Shown here: one piece after another, positions 34,146 to 47,477 of the stretch
Layout of the letters: each line of letters starts with the position of its first letter
How positions within the stretch are numbered: the first letter of the stretch is position 1
NCBI RefSeq assembly: GCF_011745365.1
Contig: NW_024468919.1
Span: 620,001-684,000 of the forward strand
Length of the DNA: 64,000 nt
Direction of reading: 5' to 3'
Source of the DNA: Cryphonectria parasitica EP155
Taxonomy: Eukaryota > Ascomycota > Sordariomycetes > Diaporthales > Cryphonectriaceae
Translations under genes and position numbers: made by a program
The notes under the pieces: generated by a model
Database searches by the model: none
Told to the model about the DNA's origin: nothing
The model's input: only the letters and a program-made list of their open reading frames with translations

Positions 34146-36375
34146 AATGGTGGATAAGATCTTCTCGACATAAGTTTTGGAGTCAACGGATGTTATTAGG
34201 TTGATTTGAGCAGGCTTTCGACCATATAACGATGATGAGTTCTCAATGTGTAGTCATGCCATCATGGATTTAAGTGGTGCGGTCGGCTGTAACGGAGGTG
34301 AAGGCATCTCGCCCCGGGTCTTTCGAAATCCGGTTAAGACGAGGTGGGGTCACAACGTCCGTCTTGTTATGTTCTCTGTTTGGAGAAAATCCGACCGTTT
34401 GTTTATTCACGAAACGAATGGCAGGGACCATCTTGAAACTCGCACCGTTGCACCTTGGGTAGAGTTAGAGTAACGCCCACGAATGGGAAAGTACTTGACT
34501 ATCAATTACTTGGCAATTGTGGTCAGCCATGAGGCTAATTAAACGTGTTATTCCAATAGTGAGTGACCACTTACTCAATTAAGTCCTAATAGTCTCCAGC
34601 ATTGCTGTGGTGAATCTCAATTGCACTTGCCTTGGCGCCCTAAGAAAAGATCTTTGACGAAGTCGCCATGCTGAATGTTGTTCTAGAATTCGACTACTTA
34701 GCTTCCTATGAGCCTCCGACGAGCAAGTACAAGCGGTTGTCTTTGTAGCTTAGAAGAACGAAGACTCGACCCCGTTTTCTTTGCATAAGGGAAATACAAT
34801 ACAATATAAATTATCCGGAATGATCAGCATGTGACTTCTTCTTCCAGCCGGTTCAATAAGACCAAGAAGATGGTGAAAACCCAATTCTATATCTACAGCA
34901 ATTTTTGAACTCATAGCCAAAGCACAGACTGACGCTGGGACGATTTTCAAGCAGAATCCACCATGAGCCAAAGACCTAGGCAACATCTTATGCTGAGATG
35001 CAGACGCGGAAGAGAGCAAATATTTTGCACGATCTGCATTCAGGATGACGAAGCGCTTTATACTTCTAGCTCCCCAAGCAATACGTTGTGGCACTCGCGG
35101 ACTGCTGCCTCGTAACCTCGTCATTAATTTCACGAGGCGCAGACGCATCTTCGTGTGCAGTTTTTTTGTGGATAGTCGTGGGCCCCATTCCGACAGGTGA
35201 GGTCATTGCTATGCGGTCTTGGACTGACGGTGCCCCAATGCGGCAGCTTCTTGATGTACTATGTGCCCAGCAGAGCACGATTAGTGGTCTCTCTACCCTC
35301 ACTGCCAACCTCGAACGTGAACTTAGTTGTCCAGGCGCAGGGACGGCACTGACAGGGGCAGCAATGCACAGGACTTGTATCTGTATAGTTTCATGGTTAT
35401 ATGACAGACGGAAAACGGTAACTGAAAATTAGTCATCCAACAAGATAACACCATAGTACATAGCAGTTCTCACATGGGAATACTTCCTTGCTTCCACGAG
35501 CTCGTTCGTATTTGGATTTCCCTCTGGCAACGTAGGGCACTTACATAGCGAGGTACTTTGTCTATCCACTACAGGACCACGCTATGCAGGGTAGTTTTCT
35601 AACGAGGTCCACCGCCAAGTACCAATATCTACTCGCCAAGATCACGCTGGTGAATCAATTACGATATCATGTAAAGATTGATTCGGATTCTCGGACCTTG
35701 ATGTCTCGCCATTTTCTGCCGGCGCAACCGGGCAACCCTTGGCAGGTCTCTGTACATATGTAGTACTTTCGATCCCTTGTATAGTAGTTATAGGAAAAAT
35801 CTTCTAGCCAGCTTTGTAAGACGTTGCTCACTTTGTATGATCGGTCTGTAATTATTGCCCTCTCTTCTATCTTTGTGTTAGAAGTAAGACATTCCCACGC
35901 TACAATCGTCCAGCTCCTGACTGTTAAGCCACAATTGAGGATGAACAAAATGTCTCACGGGAATAAAGAACCACAGCATTCAACTTTTTCTCCGGCGGGT
36001 GATTTTCTCAATCTCCCGTCCCGTCTGAAGCCCGGAGAAAACCACCGCCGGGCCCGGCAACAAGATAAGCTAAGAAAACCAAGACTCGATACGATAGTCC
36101 GGCTGGTGACCGGTTCCCACACACCAAGGAGAGATAAGGCTTTGCATGGTAAGCGCTGCATAGCATCCAATCTAGGTTGCATTGGCATTGAGCACTGCCT
36201 ACTTATGTTACCGCTGTGCAGATGCAGGAGTATCAGCATATAAGGCGTGACTGGCCCGCTGCTTGACGAGGACGATGATTGCTGTAGCGGGCACGAGGCG
36301 GCAGAATAAAAGCCAAAAAAGATAAAATCACCACCACAGCTCGGCCCTTCTGAAAAAGGTCGAGATCTCTTCATA
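34146..36375. other. Intergenic, no supported gene
   Basis: About 2.2 kb of mixed composition. A 132-codon minus-strand frame (34750-35148) has fairly protein-like residues but no recognisable domain, no partner exon and no good start, and is not called. Nothing else was found. Confidence 0.5.
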
Positions 36376-38499
36376 ATGCTCGGCTATTGCCCCAAATCGT
36401 GGGCCAGTTCGCGCCTGGTTGGGTTCGTCGGGGCTGTCCTGGTAGTCCTCGCTAATGCCCCGCCCGTCTCCTCTCAACTTACGGGCAGTGGCTTGTCCGT
36501 CGTTCTGAACGATGTGGACTACTTCATCTCGCCTTTCATCGCAGGTCATGTTACCGTCGAGTCTCAATCACTATCAGCCGTCGGGAGTGTCTTTGGCTTT
36601 GCCCCCGTCACCATTGTTCAAGAGGCGATCGCCCAGTCAGAACTCAGTGAGCTACTCAGCAACTGGACAGCGAGCGACGATGTCTTCCAGGACGGCTTCA
36701 CCGGAGCAGTGTTTATGAGCTCAGTTGGTGCACAGACGTATGAGTCTCGAAGGAGATCGACGGCAAACACAACAACGTATCCTCTGAACACAACAACAAT
36801 ACCTTCTGGTCCCTACTTCCTCAACAAGGACACCGGGGCACTGCACCAGGTCTATCGGCTCTATGAAGACTTTTCTGGCTCCTTTGCTACCTCCCTTCTG
36901 CAGAAACCGGACGGAACCTTCCAGCCCCTCTCTGCCCAGGTCGCCTCTTCAGCAGCTTTGACTATTGGCGTGCCGTCCCGTCTCTACTTCACCAAGACCG
37001 CAGAGAAGCCTCTGGCTGGAGTTCGCATCGGTGTGAAGGTATGTTGTAAAACCAGGACATGAAAAAGATGAATGAAATGAAGAAAGAAAGAAGAAAAAAG
37101 ACAGTTCTGAACCATGTGGATGCTGACTGAGACCGTTCAACAGGATATCTACCACCTCGCAGGAGTCAAGTCGTCCAACGGAAACCGGGCATGGTACAAT
37201 CTGTACCCAGAGAACAATGTGACAGGACCAGCCGTCCAGCGGCTCATCGACGCAGGGGCTCAGATTGTCGGCCTTCAGAAGCCCAGCCAGTTTGCCAACG
37301 GTGAGACTGCCACCGCGGACTGGGTAGACTACCACTCGCCCTTCAACCCCCGCGGTGACGGCTACCAGGATCCGTCCTCAAGCTCGTCGGGCGCCGGCGC
37401 GAGTATCGCCACTTACGAGTGGCTCGACATAGCCGTCGGAAGTGACACGGGTGGCAGCATCCGGGGTCCTTCAGAGGTCCAAGGCCTGTTCGGCAACCGT
37501 CCGTCCCACGGCTTGGTCTCTCTGGACAATGTGATGCCGCTGAGCCCGGTGTTGGACACGGCGGGCTTCCTGACGAGGGACCCCTATCTGTGGGATGTAG
37601 CCCAGCAGGTCTTGTACGGGGACAACTACACCTCATTCGTGGACAGCAACGAGTCGCCCAACTACCCGACAACGGTGTACTTGGTTGGTTTTCCTACCGA
37701 CGCCAGTGGTGGTGACGCGGACGCACTGCTTATTGACTTTGCCAACAAGCTGGCGGCCTTTGTCGGTGGGAACGCGACGGCGCTGGACCTCTCGGAGGCG
37801 TGGGCTGACGCAAACGTGACCGGAGCCGGAGGTGTGGCCCTGGACGACCTCCTGAACATCACCTACCCAACGTTGATTGGGAAACAGCAGACAGAGCTGG
37901 TCAGAGACCCGTTCTACGCCGACTACGCAGGTAAGTCGCTCAACCTTCTTCGACAGTCTGCTTGATTCCTGTGCGAAAGCTAACAGCTATGAAAAGCGCT
38001 TCACGACGGCCGGCTGCCCTTTGTCGACCCGGCTCCCTTGATCCGCTGGGCCTTTACTGACAGCCAGCCCGCCGACGCACTCGACCTAGCCATCACCAAC
38101 AAGACGTTGTTCATGGACTGGTTCGGCTCCGAGATCCTCGCCCCCGTCGACGACGCCTCCCAATGCTCCTCTGCGATCCTGCTGTACCCGGGATCAGATG
38201 CCTCGCAGACGCCCCGCAACGAGTACAGGTCGGCACCGTCCGTCCCCTGGGGGTTCTCGACCGGGCGCATCAGCGTCTTCAGTGAGTGTCCGGACAGCGT
38301 GTTCCCCGTGGGCCAGGCGAGCGGGTTCAGCAACATCACCCAGCATGACGAGTTCTTCCCTGTCACCGTGGATGTCCTCGTGGCCAAGCACTGCGACGGG
38401 CTGCTCGTGAGGCTGGCGCAGGACCTGGTGGCTGCAGGTATCGTGCCTGTGCCTGAGGTGGGCCAGACCATTTATGGAGGGGAAGTCCTGCAGAGGTAG
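36376..38499 (+). CDS. Secreted amidase-signature family protein
   Basis: Exons 36376-37038, 37144-37930 and 37997-38499 give 650 aa (phases 0 and 1; donors GTATGT and GTAAGT). A signal peptide ends near residue 33 (...PPVSSQ). The amidase domain contains the Gly/Ser signature around [19 protein letters not shown] in exon 2, where the family's cis-Ser and nucleophile Ser lie, followed by [27 protein letters not shown]. Many N-glycosylation sequons (for example NATALD, NVTGAG) agree with secretion. The N-terminal 200 residues precede the amidase core and look like the extra domain of large fungal amidases. Reaction: hydrolysis of an amide bond; the substrate is unknown. An alternative annotation is glutamyl-tRNA amidotransferase A-like, but secretion argues against that role. 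Confidence 0.9.
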
Positions 38500-40946
38500 T
38501 ATCTAGTCATGGTGTTGCGACTGCGCGTGTGGAGGAGAAAAATATGCGCTGCCAGCGTCTCATGAGGACATTGCATTCATACTTTAAATGAACGAGATGT
38601 CATCGAATTGAGTCTAGTCCTGCAAGTAGTAATTACCATGATAGGCGCACAGCTTGACAACGTGCACCTCTCAGATCCACCGCCATCAGGCCATTGTTTC
38701 TGAGAGCAAGGTGAACGCATGAGATCGCTGGCCAGAGAAGACAGTCACTCACACTGCACAGACGAGGTGTGGCAGCAGATTCCATATGATTTCGTTCATA
38801 TGACCCACCTCAGGCATCTGGACCCTCTTCTCCGGAACGCAGACTGCACGCGATCGGAATTATTGCGTGATTGTATGCCGTAATCGGGAACAGTATTAAT
38901 TTCTCAATGCCCGGCGCTTTCAGTCGTCTCCAGACCCCCTTTTTCCATTGTTCTCATGAGATGATCAACTTCTCCAAGGCGAGGCGGTATTCCAGATCCG
39001 AAGCTCTTTGTTTTGTGAATTAACTTTTTCTAGTTTTTTTTGAAGGGAGGATTCTGAGTTGAGAGGATGGTAGACGCTTATATGAAGACGTCGGAGAAGA
39101 AGGAAAGAAAAAATGGGAGAGTGGGAGAAAACAAAGAAGAGAACGACTGGAGATAAAAACGAAAAAAAAATAAAAAAAATAAGGATACTGATGGCAGCAT
39201 TTACCGGCACTGCAAACGAAATCTCTGCCACACCCATCACAGCCATGTTCACAACTCCACTGTTGGCAACAATGTGCAGCGCAGCCCTCTCTGCTTCGCA
39301 GCCTTTAATTCTAATTCCTCCGCCGGGATATATGCAGGGCAGCTGTGGTCGTCGTGCTGGGGCAGTGACTCCGCAAGACAATCCCCACATCAAAGCGTAC
39401 AAGCTCCTCGCCGACGTGTTGCACGTGCTGTCTGCCGGGAAACAGGAACAAGGTGCCGTCACGCACAGCCTCGGCCCCGACCCCGGCCTGGACCTGGACA
39501 CGGATACGGGACGATCTTGTTGATGATGCCGCGCTCTTGCGCCACGTTGGAGCCAGTCTAGGGTTCGGGTGAGTCCTGTGGTGAGACACTTCTCGGGGTT
39601 GGTGGTGGCGCCACCCTTTGTGGCTTATAGTAGACCAAGGTGAGGTCCTGTCGCGTGTTATCGTCATGTGATGCGAGATAGCTACCCATACTTTGGGGCA
39701 GCAAAGCTTCTGGCAGATCAGGTCGCGTCATGGCGATGCATGATCTTGCCTCAGTTCAATGCATCCATAGAATCGTGGCCGAGAAGATGATGTTGAAGCG
39801 ATCATGTTGAAAGGCAAGAAGTGATTTGTAAGGCCGAGAGGTCGAGATCGAGGTCGAGGTCGGCGGCTGAGGTTGGGCTCTGCGCCACAGAATGACAAGG
39901 AAACCGAAGGGCGCCTGTAGACGGTGAGCCGTTGTTGGGAATTGGACCGGACGATAGCCGGGCTGGCTGGTGGGGCCGGTCGAAACATATTGAAAATAAA
40001 AAACATGAATAAAGGAAAGTTCTTCGGACGCCTGGAAGGAAAACTATATTCAATTGCCAAGTACAAGGATTTGACAGAGGTAAAATGGAAAGCAATATAC
40101 ATAAACTGTGTAACCATGTCAGAGAAAGAAATCCGAACTGAATCGCCCATACATACTATGGGCGTTGGCAATAAGCAACTATAAAGCACTACAGTGTGAG
40201 TAGTAACATTCTCCCCCAATGTTCGACCCCAGATTCATCCTGATCCTTCCAGCAGTGTGGAGAAAAAGAGAAAAAAGAAAAAAAGGAGACTCCTCAGCCG
40301 CTTGGTGCCTGTTCCCGGTCCTGGGCCCGGGGCTCTGGGCCCCTCTCGCTCCCGGTACCCAACGCCCGGGATTTCGGCCAAGTATTTTAGTCGAGGTATG
40401 ACGTGGGCGTGGCTGGATTCCTCTCTGGATGCGGTATAGCGAGAACGGTCACGAGAGTTTTGCTTCGAGGGATTTCCATCATTCGAGGTATTTCTGAACT
40501 TCCCGGCCCACCCCCGCCCCCCGCAAAGTATCTTTTCACACCGACTGCACATTACTATGTAGTAATTCCTCTCGCGTGCAGAGGTGGAGCGAGAGCGGCC
40601 CTTTTCCGTTTCCCCTCCCGTGTTTATGTTATGGTGTGTATAATACGGAGCACAAATATGAATAATAAGGGTGCCCCCCCTCATGTCTCGGATCACGAGT
40701 TTACTGTACCATGGTTCAATGTTCGACGAGTCGATCAGTCTCAAGTGAAAGACAGTCTTGACAGCAATGCAGCAGGGGCCTGTCTCACATAATAATAATA
40801 ATTGAGTATTATCATCAGTCTTTGTACACGCAGCTGCCCATCTGATTCGCCAGCCTCTCTCTCTGTCTCTATTCTCTTTCTGCCCCCCCCCTCTCCGTCT
40901 AGCGATTCAATTCGCCAGGGGCTTCTCTTTTTTCACAGCGGCGGTG
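38500..40946. other. Intergenic, no supported gene
   Basis: About 2.4 kb. It contains A-rich tracts near 39105-39180, a small hexamer-like repeat (gaggtc/gagatc) near 39838-39865, (TAA)n near 40790, and a long pyrimidine tract at about 40850-40905 that is probably the leader or promoter of the trehalase gene. Small open frames here have no splice or domain support. Confidence 0.6.
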
Positions 40947-43900
40947 ATGGCTCAATTATTTCCACAGAGGTTTCTCTCCCTCCCCCTCCTCTTTCTCCTC
41001 CCCACTATTGTTTCCTCTGTACTGGGACAACAGATTTATGACACCCGCTTCGAGGGTGTCACTTGGGATAACGAGAATTGGATCCTCAAGACCACAACTC
41101 TTGACCAAGGGCATTACCAGTCGCGTATGTCTCTTGCCAATGGCTACCTCGGGATCAATGTAGCTGCAGTGGGGCCTTTCTTCGAGGTCGATACTCCAGT
41201 CGATGGCGACCTGATCTCAGGCTGGCCCCTCTTCAACCGCAGACAGACCTTTGCCACCATCAGCGGGTTTTGGGATTCCCAGCCCACGACCAATGGGAGC
41301 AACTTCCCATGGCTGTATCAATATGGCGGGGAGAGCGTCAGTACGTTTTCTTCTTTTTCTTTTTCTTTACTTCTCCCTTTTCTCTCCCGCTCTTTCGTAG
41401 AAGCATTGATGAGCCATACGAAGATGAATCTTTGGGAATGATGGACTAATACAAGCTTGGCAGTATCTGGAGTCCCTCACTGGGCTGGACTGACAGTAGA
41501 GGCAAGCAATGGCCTGATCCTAAACGCCTCGGTTGATGCCTCCCAGATTTCCAACTTTAGCTCAGCCATGAACTTCAAGTCCGGTGTACTGTCGTGGGAC
41601 TATACCTGGACGCCTGGTGGTGACAGTCCCTCCTTGGCAGTCTCGTATACAATGTTTGTGTCCAAGCTCGACGTCAACAAGGCCGCAGTGCAGCTGAGCC
41701 TGACAGCTTCCGACAACACCAATGTCACGGTAACGGACGTCTTGGAGGGAGACTGCGCGGTTCGGACCGATTTTGTGGACAAGGGATCTAACGCTGATAA
41801 CGCAACCATCTGGTCGGCTGTTCGTCCCAATGGCATTGCAAATGTGACGGCATACATATACTCGACTCTATTGGCGGGAAACACATCGACAACTCAACTA
41901 GTTGAGGACAGCTCGCTCATTGGGGCTAACCAGTCTTCCATCGCGCAGGCTGTGCAGGTCAACGTGGCCGCTGGTAGTCCCACAATATTGACCAAATATA
42001 TCGGAGGAGCGTCAACAGACGCCTTTGCGGATCCTCAAACTGTAGCTCGAGACGCCTCGGCCGCAGCTGCAGCCGCAGGGTTCGACAGTCTCCTTCAGAG
42101 TCACACCGCCGAATGGGCCAGCATCCTGACCCAAGACTCAGTCGACGACTATTCGTTCGAGAATGGCACTCTGCCGAGTGACCCATACATCGTCGAGCTG
42201 CAGATCACATCTGTCACCAATCCCTACCAGCTGCTCCAAAACACCGTTGGCAGTAATGCCATAGCTGCAGCCGGCAACAATTCCATGCTCAATGTCAACA
42301 GTATCTCAGTAGGTGGTCTGGGTTCCGATAGCTGTAAGTAACCATGTGCCCCCTCTTCTTCCTTTTCTCATGCCGCTGTGCGCCTCAATTCGGAGAGACA
42401 GAGAGGAGGAAATAGAGAGGTGGATAGCTTTTGAGTAGGACATTCTCGGGAACAACAAATTAACTTTTTTTACAATCAGATGCCGGCCTCATCTTCTGGG
42501 ATGCAGATATCTGGCAATCGTCAGGACTTGTCGTCGCATTCCCTCAGGCTGCCAGCGCAGGCGCCAATTACCGAGCCCGCCTCTTTCCCCAAGCGCAGCA
42601 GAACATCGACATGGCGTTCTCGTCTTCCCAGAACGAGTCTGGAAAGTTCTCAGGAGCCGCAGCCGTGTTCCCATGGACATCGGGACGCTTTGGAAACTGC
42701 ACTGGAACAGGACCCTGTTTTGTAGGTTGTTGCGTCTATGTCTTTGTTATCATTGCTCGGAGGCTTGGAATTTAACTGCGGTATTAATGTGAATTTGATG
42801 TCCCAGGATTACGAGTACCATATCAACGGCGACATTGGGCTCGAGCTATATAATTACTACGTCGTCACTGGAGACGCTGAAACCTTCCAAGCGGATTATT
42901 TCCCCGTATACGATGCTATCGCCACATTCTACTCGGAGCTCATTACCCTAAACGAATCTACAGGATTGTATAGCCTAACGAACGCCACTGATCCGGTATT
43001 ACCCACTTCAAATCTTCTGCCTGTCGACAAAGTTTCTGTGAAGGAGTGACTAGCTGACAGTAAATTCAGGATGAGTACGCAAACAACGTGGACAACCCGG
43101 GCTATACAATGGCACTGATCAAGACACATCTCGAAACTACCAACACCTTCCGCGAACTCTTTGGCATGCAGGAGAACAGTCTCGCAGCGAATAGGTCCAC
43201 TGATCTCGACATACCCGTGAACGACGAAGCCAATCTCATCCTAGAGTATACCACAATGAATGGCTCCATTTGTGAGAAACACTCCCCTTCCCCCTCTGCT
43301 TTTCTTCCCTATTCTCTCAGCCATTCTGGCGTGGACCATAATTGATTTGCTGAACTCGGCTTATTTTCTCTCCCTTTCATACAGCCGTTAAACAAGCCGA
43401 TATTGTCCTCATCGATGACTTCCTGAACTATCCGAACGAGTACTCGCTCTCTGATCTAGATTATTACGCCGGCAAGCAATCCGAAAACGGCCCCGGCATG
43501 ACCTACGGCGTGTTCAGCATCGTGGCAAACGCGTATTCGCCCTCGGGCTGTTCCGCATACACCTACGACATCTACTCATCCTACCCATACGTCCGCGCCC
43601 CTTGGTTTCAGTACTCGGAGCAGCTGATCGACGACTACACCCTCAACGGCGGAACGCACCCTGCCTACCCGTTCCTGACAGGCATGGGCGGTGCCAACCG
43701 CGTCGCCATCTTCGGCTACCTCGGCCTCCGCCTGCGCCTCGATGCCATCAACGTCGACCCGTCTCTGCCCCCGCAGATCCCACGTCTCGAGTACCGCACC
43801 TTCTACTGGCAGGGCCACCCCGTCAACGCGACCTCGAACGCCACGCACACGACCATGCAGCGCATCCCCGGCAGGGCCCTCCCCAGCGCCAACGCGGCCT

Positions 43901-44643
43901 ACCTCAACGCCTCGATCCCCGTCACCATCGGGAGCAACTCGACCGCCGCGGCCTACCAGCTCGATGCATCCGGCGAGGCTATCGTCATCACCAACCGTGA
44001 CATCGGCTCCGTCAAGACCTGGCCGGGCAACATCGCGCAGTGTCTCCCCGTGGCCAGCGAGGACGACTTTGAACCGGGCCAGTTCCCCTTCGCCGCCAAC
44101 GACGGGGCCGTCTCCACCAAGTGGCAGCCAACACAGGCCAACATCACGAGCAGTGTGACGGTGGACCTGGGAGCCGAGGCACAGGGACAGCTTGTTGCTG
44201 GCTTCAGGTTCGACTGGGCACAGGCGCCGCCCCGCGGGTACAGTGTCGCCTTCTCGAATACTACGGCAGGAGAACAGGGACAGGGTGTTGTCAACGCCAC
44301 CAGCAGCGACAGTGTTGAGGTGAGCGACCCATACGATGCCGCGACGGCGGGCCTGATACAGCCGTATGCGAGCAACACCACGAATGTCACTCTGAGCACA
44401 CCCGTGTATGCTGGTCGCTACGCCACGCTGTCCATCTGGGGCAACCAGGCCTCAGGGAACGATGGTGTGGGCGCGTCAGTTGCGGAGTTTGCAGTTATTG
44501 TTTGGTCAAACAACACAGGTAATGACACCTCCAGTGGCAGTGGGAGCGGAAGCGGGAGTCAGACAAGTGAGGGCTCGAGATTCAGTGCTGGCTCTCAAGG
44601 GGTTCTTGTGACTGTTGTTGCTATTGTTATGTCGCTGCTGTAG
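40947..44643 (+). CDS. ATH1: Acid trehalase, GH65, secreted and probably wall-anchored
   Basis: Exons 40947-41340, 41464-42333, 42480-42721, 42807-42995, 43070-43271 and 43385-44643 give 1051 aa, the usual acid-trehalase length; all phases agree. The signal peptide ends near residue 28 (SSVLGQ). The N-terminal GH65 domain begins at YDTRFEGVTWDNENW. The catalytic (alpha/alpha)6 region spans roughly 420-720 and contains DADIWQS, the glutamate at about 618 in IPVNDEAN (probable general acid) and SENGPGMTYGVFS. A C-terminal sugar-binding-like domain follows. There are many Asn sequons. The protein ends in a Gly/Ser-rich stretch and a hydrophobic tail (GVLVTVVAIVMSLL), the layout of a GPI-anchor signal. 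The enzyme splits trehalose into two glucose molecules outside the plasma membrane (or in the vacuole). In other fungi it is under glucose repression; no CreA sites were mapped here. Confidence 0.95.
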
Positions 44644-44992
44644 AGAAGTGTGTTAAAAATTCAGGAGACATCAATTGATCTCCTAACTCTTGACCTATCC
44701 ATCCGTGGCCTCTCGTTCATCACATGTAGTTTTGCTGCCGTGTCGTGAGATAGAGCTTGGCAGAATCATCTGACCGGCAGTCATGGCTTGAACAATTATT
44801 TGCAGGCGGTAATGTTCGTGGAAAGTGGTCTAGATGCCGGTGTGATTATCTATACAACCATGACCAAGAAAATCTTCATAACTTGCTCTTCAAATCTACT
44901 AACAGATTCGCTAATCCCAATGACATGACTGATCACTGCAGTAAGTAAGGACGACTGAGGTCAGCACGGGCTGGTGCGAAGGACATAATTGA
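44644..44992. other. Short intergenic spacer
   Basis: Convergent 3' regions of the trehalase and Shb17-like genes. No gene or repeat is seen. Confidence 0.6.
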
Positions 44993-45973
44993 TCAATCCT
45001 TCTTCGCCTCTGCAATGGTTACCTCGGGGTTCTCAACCTGAAAGGCTCCACCGAGCAGGATGGCCGGCTCGTCGATGCTCTTGTGCTCGTAGCTGAGGGT
45101 GCCGACACCTCCGGCTTCCATCAAGAAGGTTGGGCCCTCCTGGAGCGTCTTGCCGACCCAGCGCATGGCGAAGGCGCGGAGGATGTGGCCATGACCAACC
45201 ACTAAGACATCGCCGGTGCCGTCGTGGGGCCTGTCCTCTGCTGCAGAGGCAGAGGAGGAGGAGGAGGTCATGAAGGGCACCTGGTACTTGGAGCGGATCT
45301 CGGCAATCAGGCGGTCCACACGGGCCGTCACGTCCTCGGGAGACCTTTGTTTCGATTTTGACAAGAGTTAGAAGACCTTATACGCAGACAGCTGGCCGAT
45401 GGACTGACTGGGCCGACAAAGGGGGAAAAAAAGACAAGAGGGGCATTCCCTTACTCTCCACCGGGACAGCCATCCTTCCAGATATCCCAGTGCTCGTCTA
45501 AGCCCTGCGCAGCACGCCGCTCACGAATCTCAGCGCTGGTAATGCCCTCGTAGTCGCCGTAGTCCCACTCGCGGATGTCCTGGGTGACCTGGATGCGTGC
45601 GTTGCAGGCCTCGAGAGGCTCGGCCTCAGCTGGGCCGTGAGCCTTCCACGGCAGATCCTGGAAGCCCAGGTTAAGCAGCTCAAAAGTGCGCTGAGCCCGC
45701 TTGCGGGGGGAGACGAATCTAGCGGGAGGGGCTTGTGTGAGCAAGAGAGGGTCAAGTTTCGATCTTACTCGGCCAGGGAGTGACTACTACAGACATGTGC
45801 GTGAGCCTCTTGGGAACGATGAGCCTGTCATTTCCTACCAGGGCCCTGCCCGTGGCCTTGACTCTTTTTTCGCCGTTGGCTGTGAGCGGAATGTCGCTGA
45901 CGCCCGTGTGCTTCCCATTCAGCGACCATTCCGTCTCTCCATGGCGGAAGATAAAGACCCGAGGCGTTGGCAT
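44993..45973 (-). CDS. SHB17: Sedoheptulose-1,7-bisphosphatase-like (Shb17) histidine phosphatase
   Basis: Exons 45973-45795, 45718-45455 and 45344-44993 give 264 aa; both introns are phase 2 (donors GTCTGT and GTAAGG). The histidine phosphatase motif FRHGETEW has the phospho-accepting His at 11. The first junction restores THIFVSPRKRAQRT, then REWDYGDYEGITSAEI, WDIWKDGCPGGE, the second catalytic His in VVGHGHILR, and near the end EAGGVGTLSYEHKSIDEPAILLGGAF. This order and these segments match yeast Shb17, which dephosphorylates sedoheptulose 1,7-bisphosphate for riboneogenesis. A Ser/Ala/Asp-rich insert precedes the second His. The C-terminus is AKKD, not a peroxisomal signal. Broad-range phosphoglycerate mutase-like phosphatases are the alternative. 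Confidence 0.92.
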
Positions 45974-46881
45974 TGCAGTGTCTGTCCTCCTGTCGTCGTC
46001 AATAAGCTAATGGTGTTTGGCGGTCGGGGTCGTGGGTTTGGGTTGGACTGTGGATGACGACAGAGGAAGGGTAAACTGTCGAAGTAGTTTGCCGGGAAGG
46101 GGCCGAGCGAGCTGGGACAACAGCAGCAGTCACGACACACTGCCGTTCTTACACTATCTAGTAGCTCCCGCCCACTACAGGCTAACCTAAGCATCCGTTC
46201 AGGTAAGACGTTTCGTCAGCGTTCCTCGAACATGCACGAAATTCATCGATGCACGTGCGAATCTACCTATTCTGGGCTGGATAATGATGAACTACTTCTG
46301 CTGTCCTAACGTGTCTTGTCTAGATCCATCGCATGGTACCATTGACGGTAGCAAAGAAGTGGTGAGCCCAAGCCAATTCCGTGCAGATCTGCCAAAGACT
46401 AAATAGCTAGCTGTGCTGTTGAAACAAGAGAAACCACAAGCTTCGAGCTGTCAATGATATAATACAAATTAAAGACCAGCTAGTAGAAGATCAGGGGGTT
46501 GATCACAAGCTCGCGTGTGAGAATCCTAAATAACCGTGGCGGTCCCCCGGTCCTGTCGTCGAGTCGAGATTCTCATTCTGGTTTCAGGAGGCCATTTTCA
46601 GCATCGTGAGACTGCGACCAGGTGCCTATCCGCAACTGACATGAGACGCATCCACCTTTTGAGGCGGGTGTCTGATAAGAAGAATCCCACTGAATGACCT
46701 CCCGTCGCAAACTCAATATAAGATCCTCAATCGAAGAAGATTCCGAGGAAGAACAGAAGAAGTGAAACTTTTTCTTCCTCAAAACTCCTATTCTCTACCG
46801 TGTTGTCTTTTTTCCTTTTCTTTTGTCTCCCTCGTTCCCTCGGCTTTCACCCTCATCGGAACAGTCGCCAGCGCATCAGCA
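45974..46881. other. Intergenic (divergent promoters)
   Basis: Upstream DNA of the Shb17-like gene (minus) and the small gene at 46882 (plus). CT-rich DNA and a TATAAGA-like word near 46714-46724 precede the latter. No separate gene is seen. Confidence 0.6.
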
Positions 46882-47400
46882 ATGTCAACACCCACCACCA
46901 CCCGCCCCAACCCTGCAGGGCGCTTACTAAGAGCCTTATCGATACCGCTGCATACCAGCGCTGCCATCTTCACATCACCCACTTCTACAACGCCTGAAGG
47001 AGGAGAAGACATTGAATTGCATCTCTTCCCTTCCCCTCAACAACAACAACACAACCACCACCTAGAACAGTGCAGTGAGAACGATCTGCTACTGCGGCGA
47101 CGACGACAGCCACCAAGACAAGCTACAGAACCACCTCCACTGACCACGACAACAACACCACCTACCCCATTTGAAGCGTGGTCGCCAAAACTACCTTGGC
47201 CGGTGCAGGTTGTCGGAGGGGGGCAAAAAACAGGGGGAGGACGAGGAGGAAGAGGAGAATATCCGTCCAGCAGATACCACAGCAGGTCAAACAGTATCCT
47301 GTCCGACGCCTCGTTACTCTCAAGTCTCTCGGCCCCCGAACCGCCCAAGACGAAGCGTGAGCTCGAGGCGGTAGCGGCGTGGAGGGAATTTTGGGTATGA
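46882..47400 (+). CDS. Unknown Pro/Thr/Gln-rich small protein
   Basis: Open frame of 172 aa from ATG 46882, which follows a pyrimidine-rich leader. The family is not recognised. Low complexity dominates: Gln/His near 51-60, Arg run, TTTTTPPTP, then a Gly-rich patch. The last 45 residues look conserved in style: SRSNSILSDASLLSSLS (possible phospho-Ser cluster), then KTKRELEAVAAWREFW just before the stop. The final TGG is followed by GTATGA, so a splice donor could remove the stop and extend the protein; no clear acceptor in phase was settled. The stop lies only 77 bases before the start of the next gene on the same strand. Confidence 0.5.
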   Translation: MSTPTTTRPNPAGRLLRALSIPLHTSAAIFTSPTSTTPEGGEDIELHLFPSPQQQQHNHHLEQCSENDLLLRRRRQPPRQATEPPPLTTTTTPPTPFEAWSPKLPWPVQVVGGGQKTGGGRGGRGEYPSSRYHSRSNSILSDASLLSSLSAPEPPKTKRELEAVAAWREFWV

Positions 47401-47477
47401 AAGAGTGTGGAGGGCGGAGAGAGGAACGCTGTCCGGGTTCTCACGACATTTCCAATACCACCTGAAAGAAAGAATAT

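Noticed and set aside
34750..35148. 132-codon minus-strand frame with fairly protein-like residues
   Set aside because: No domain, no flanking exons and no convincing start; kept only as a note for a homology search.
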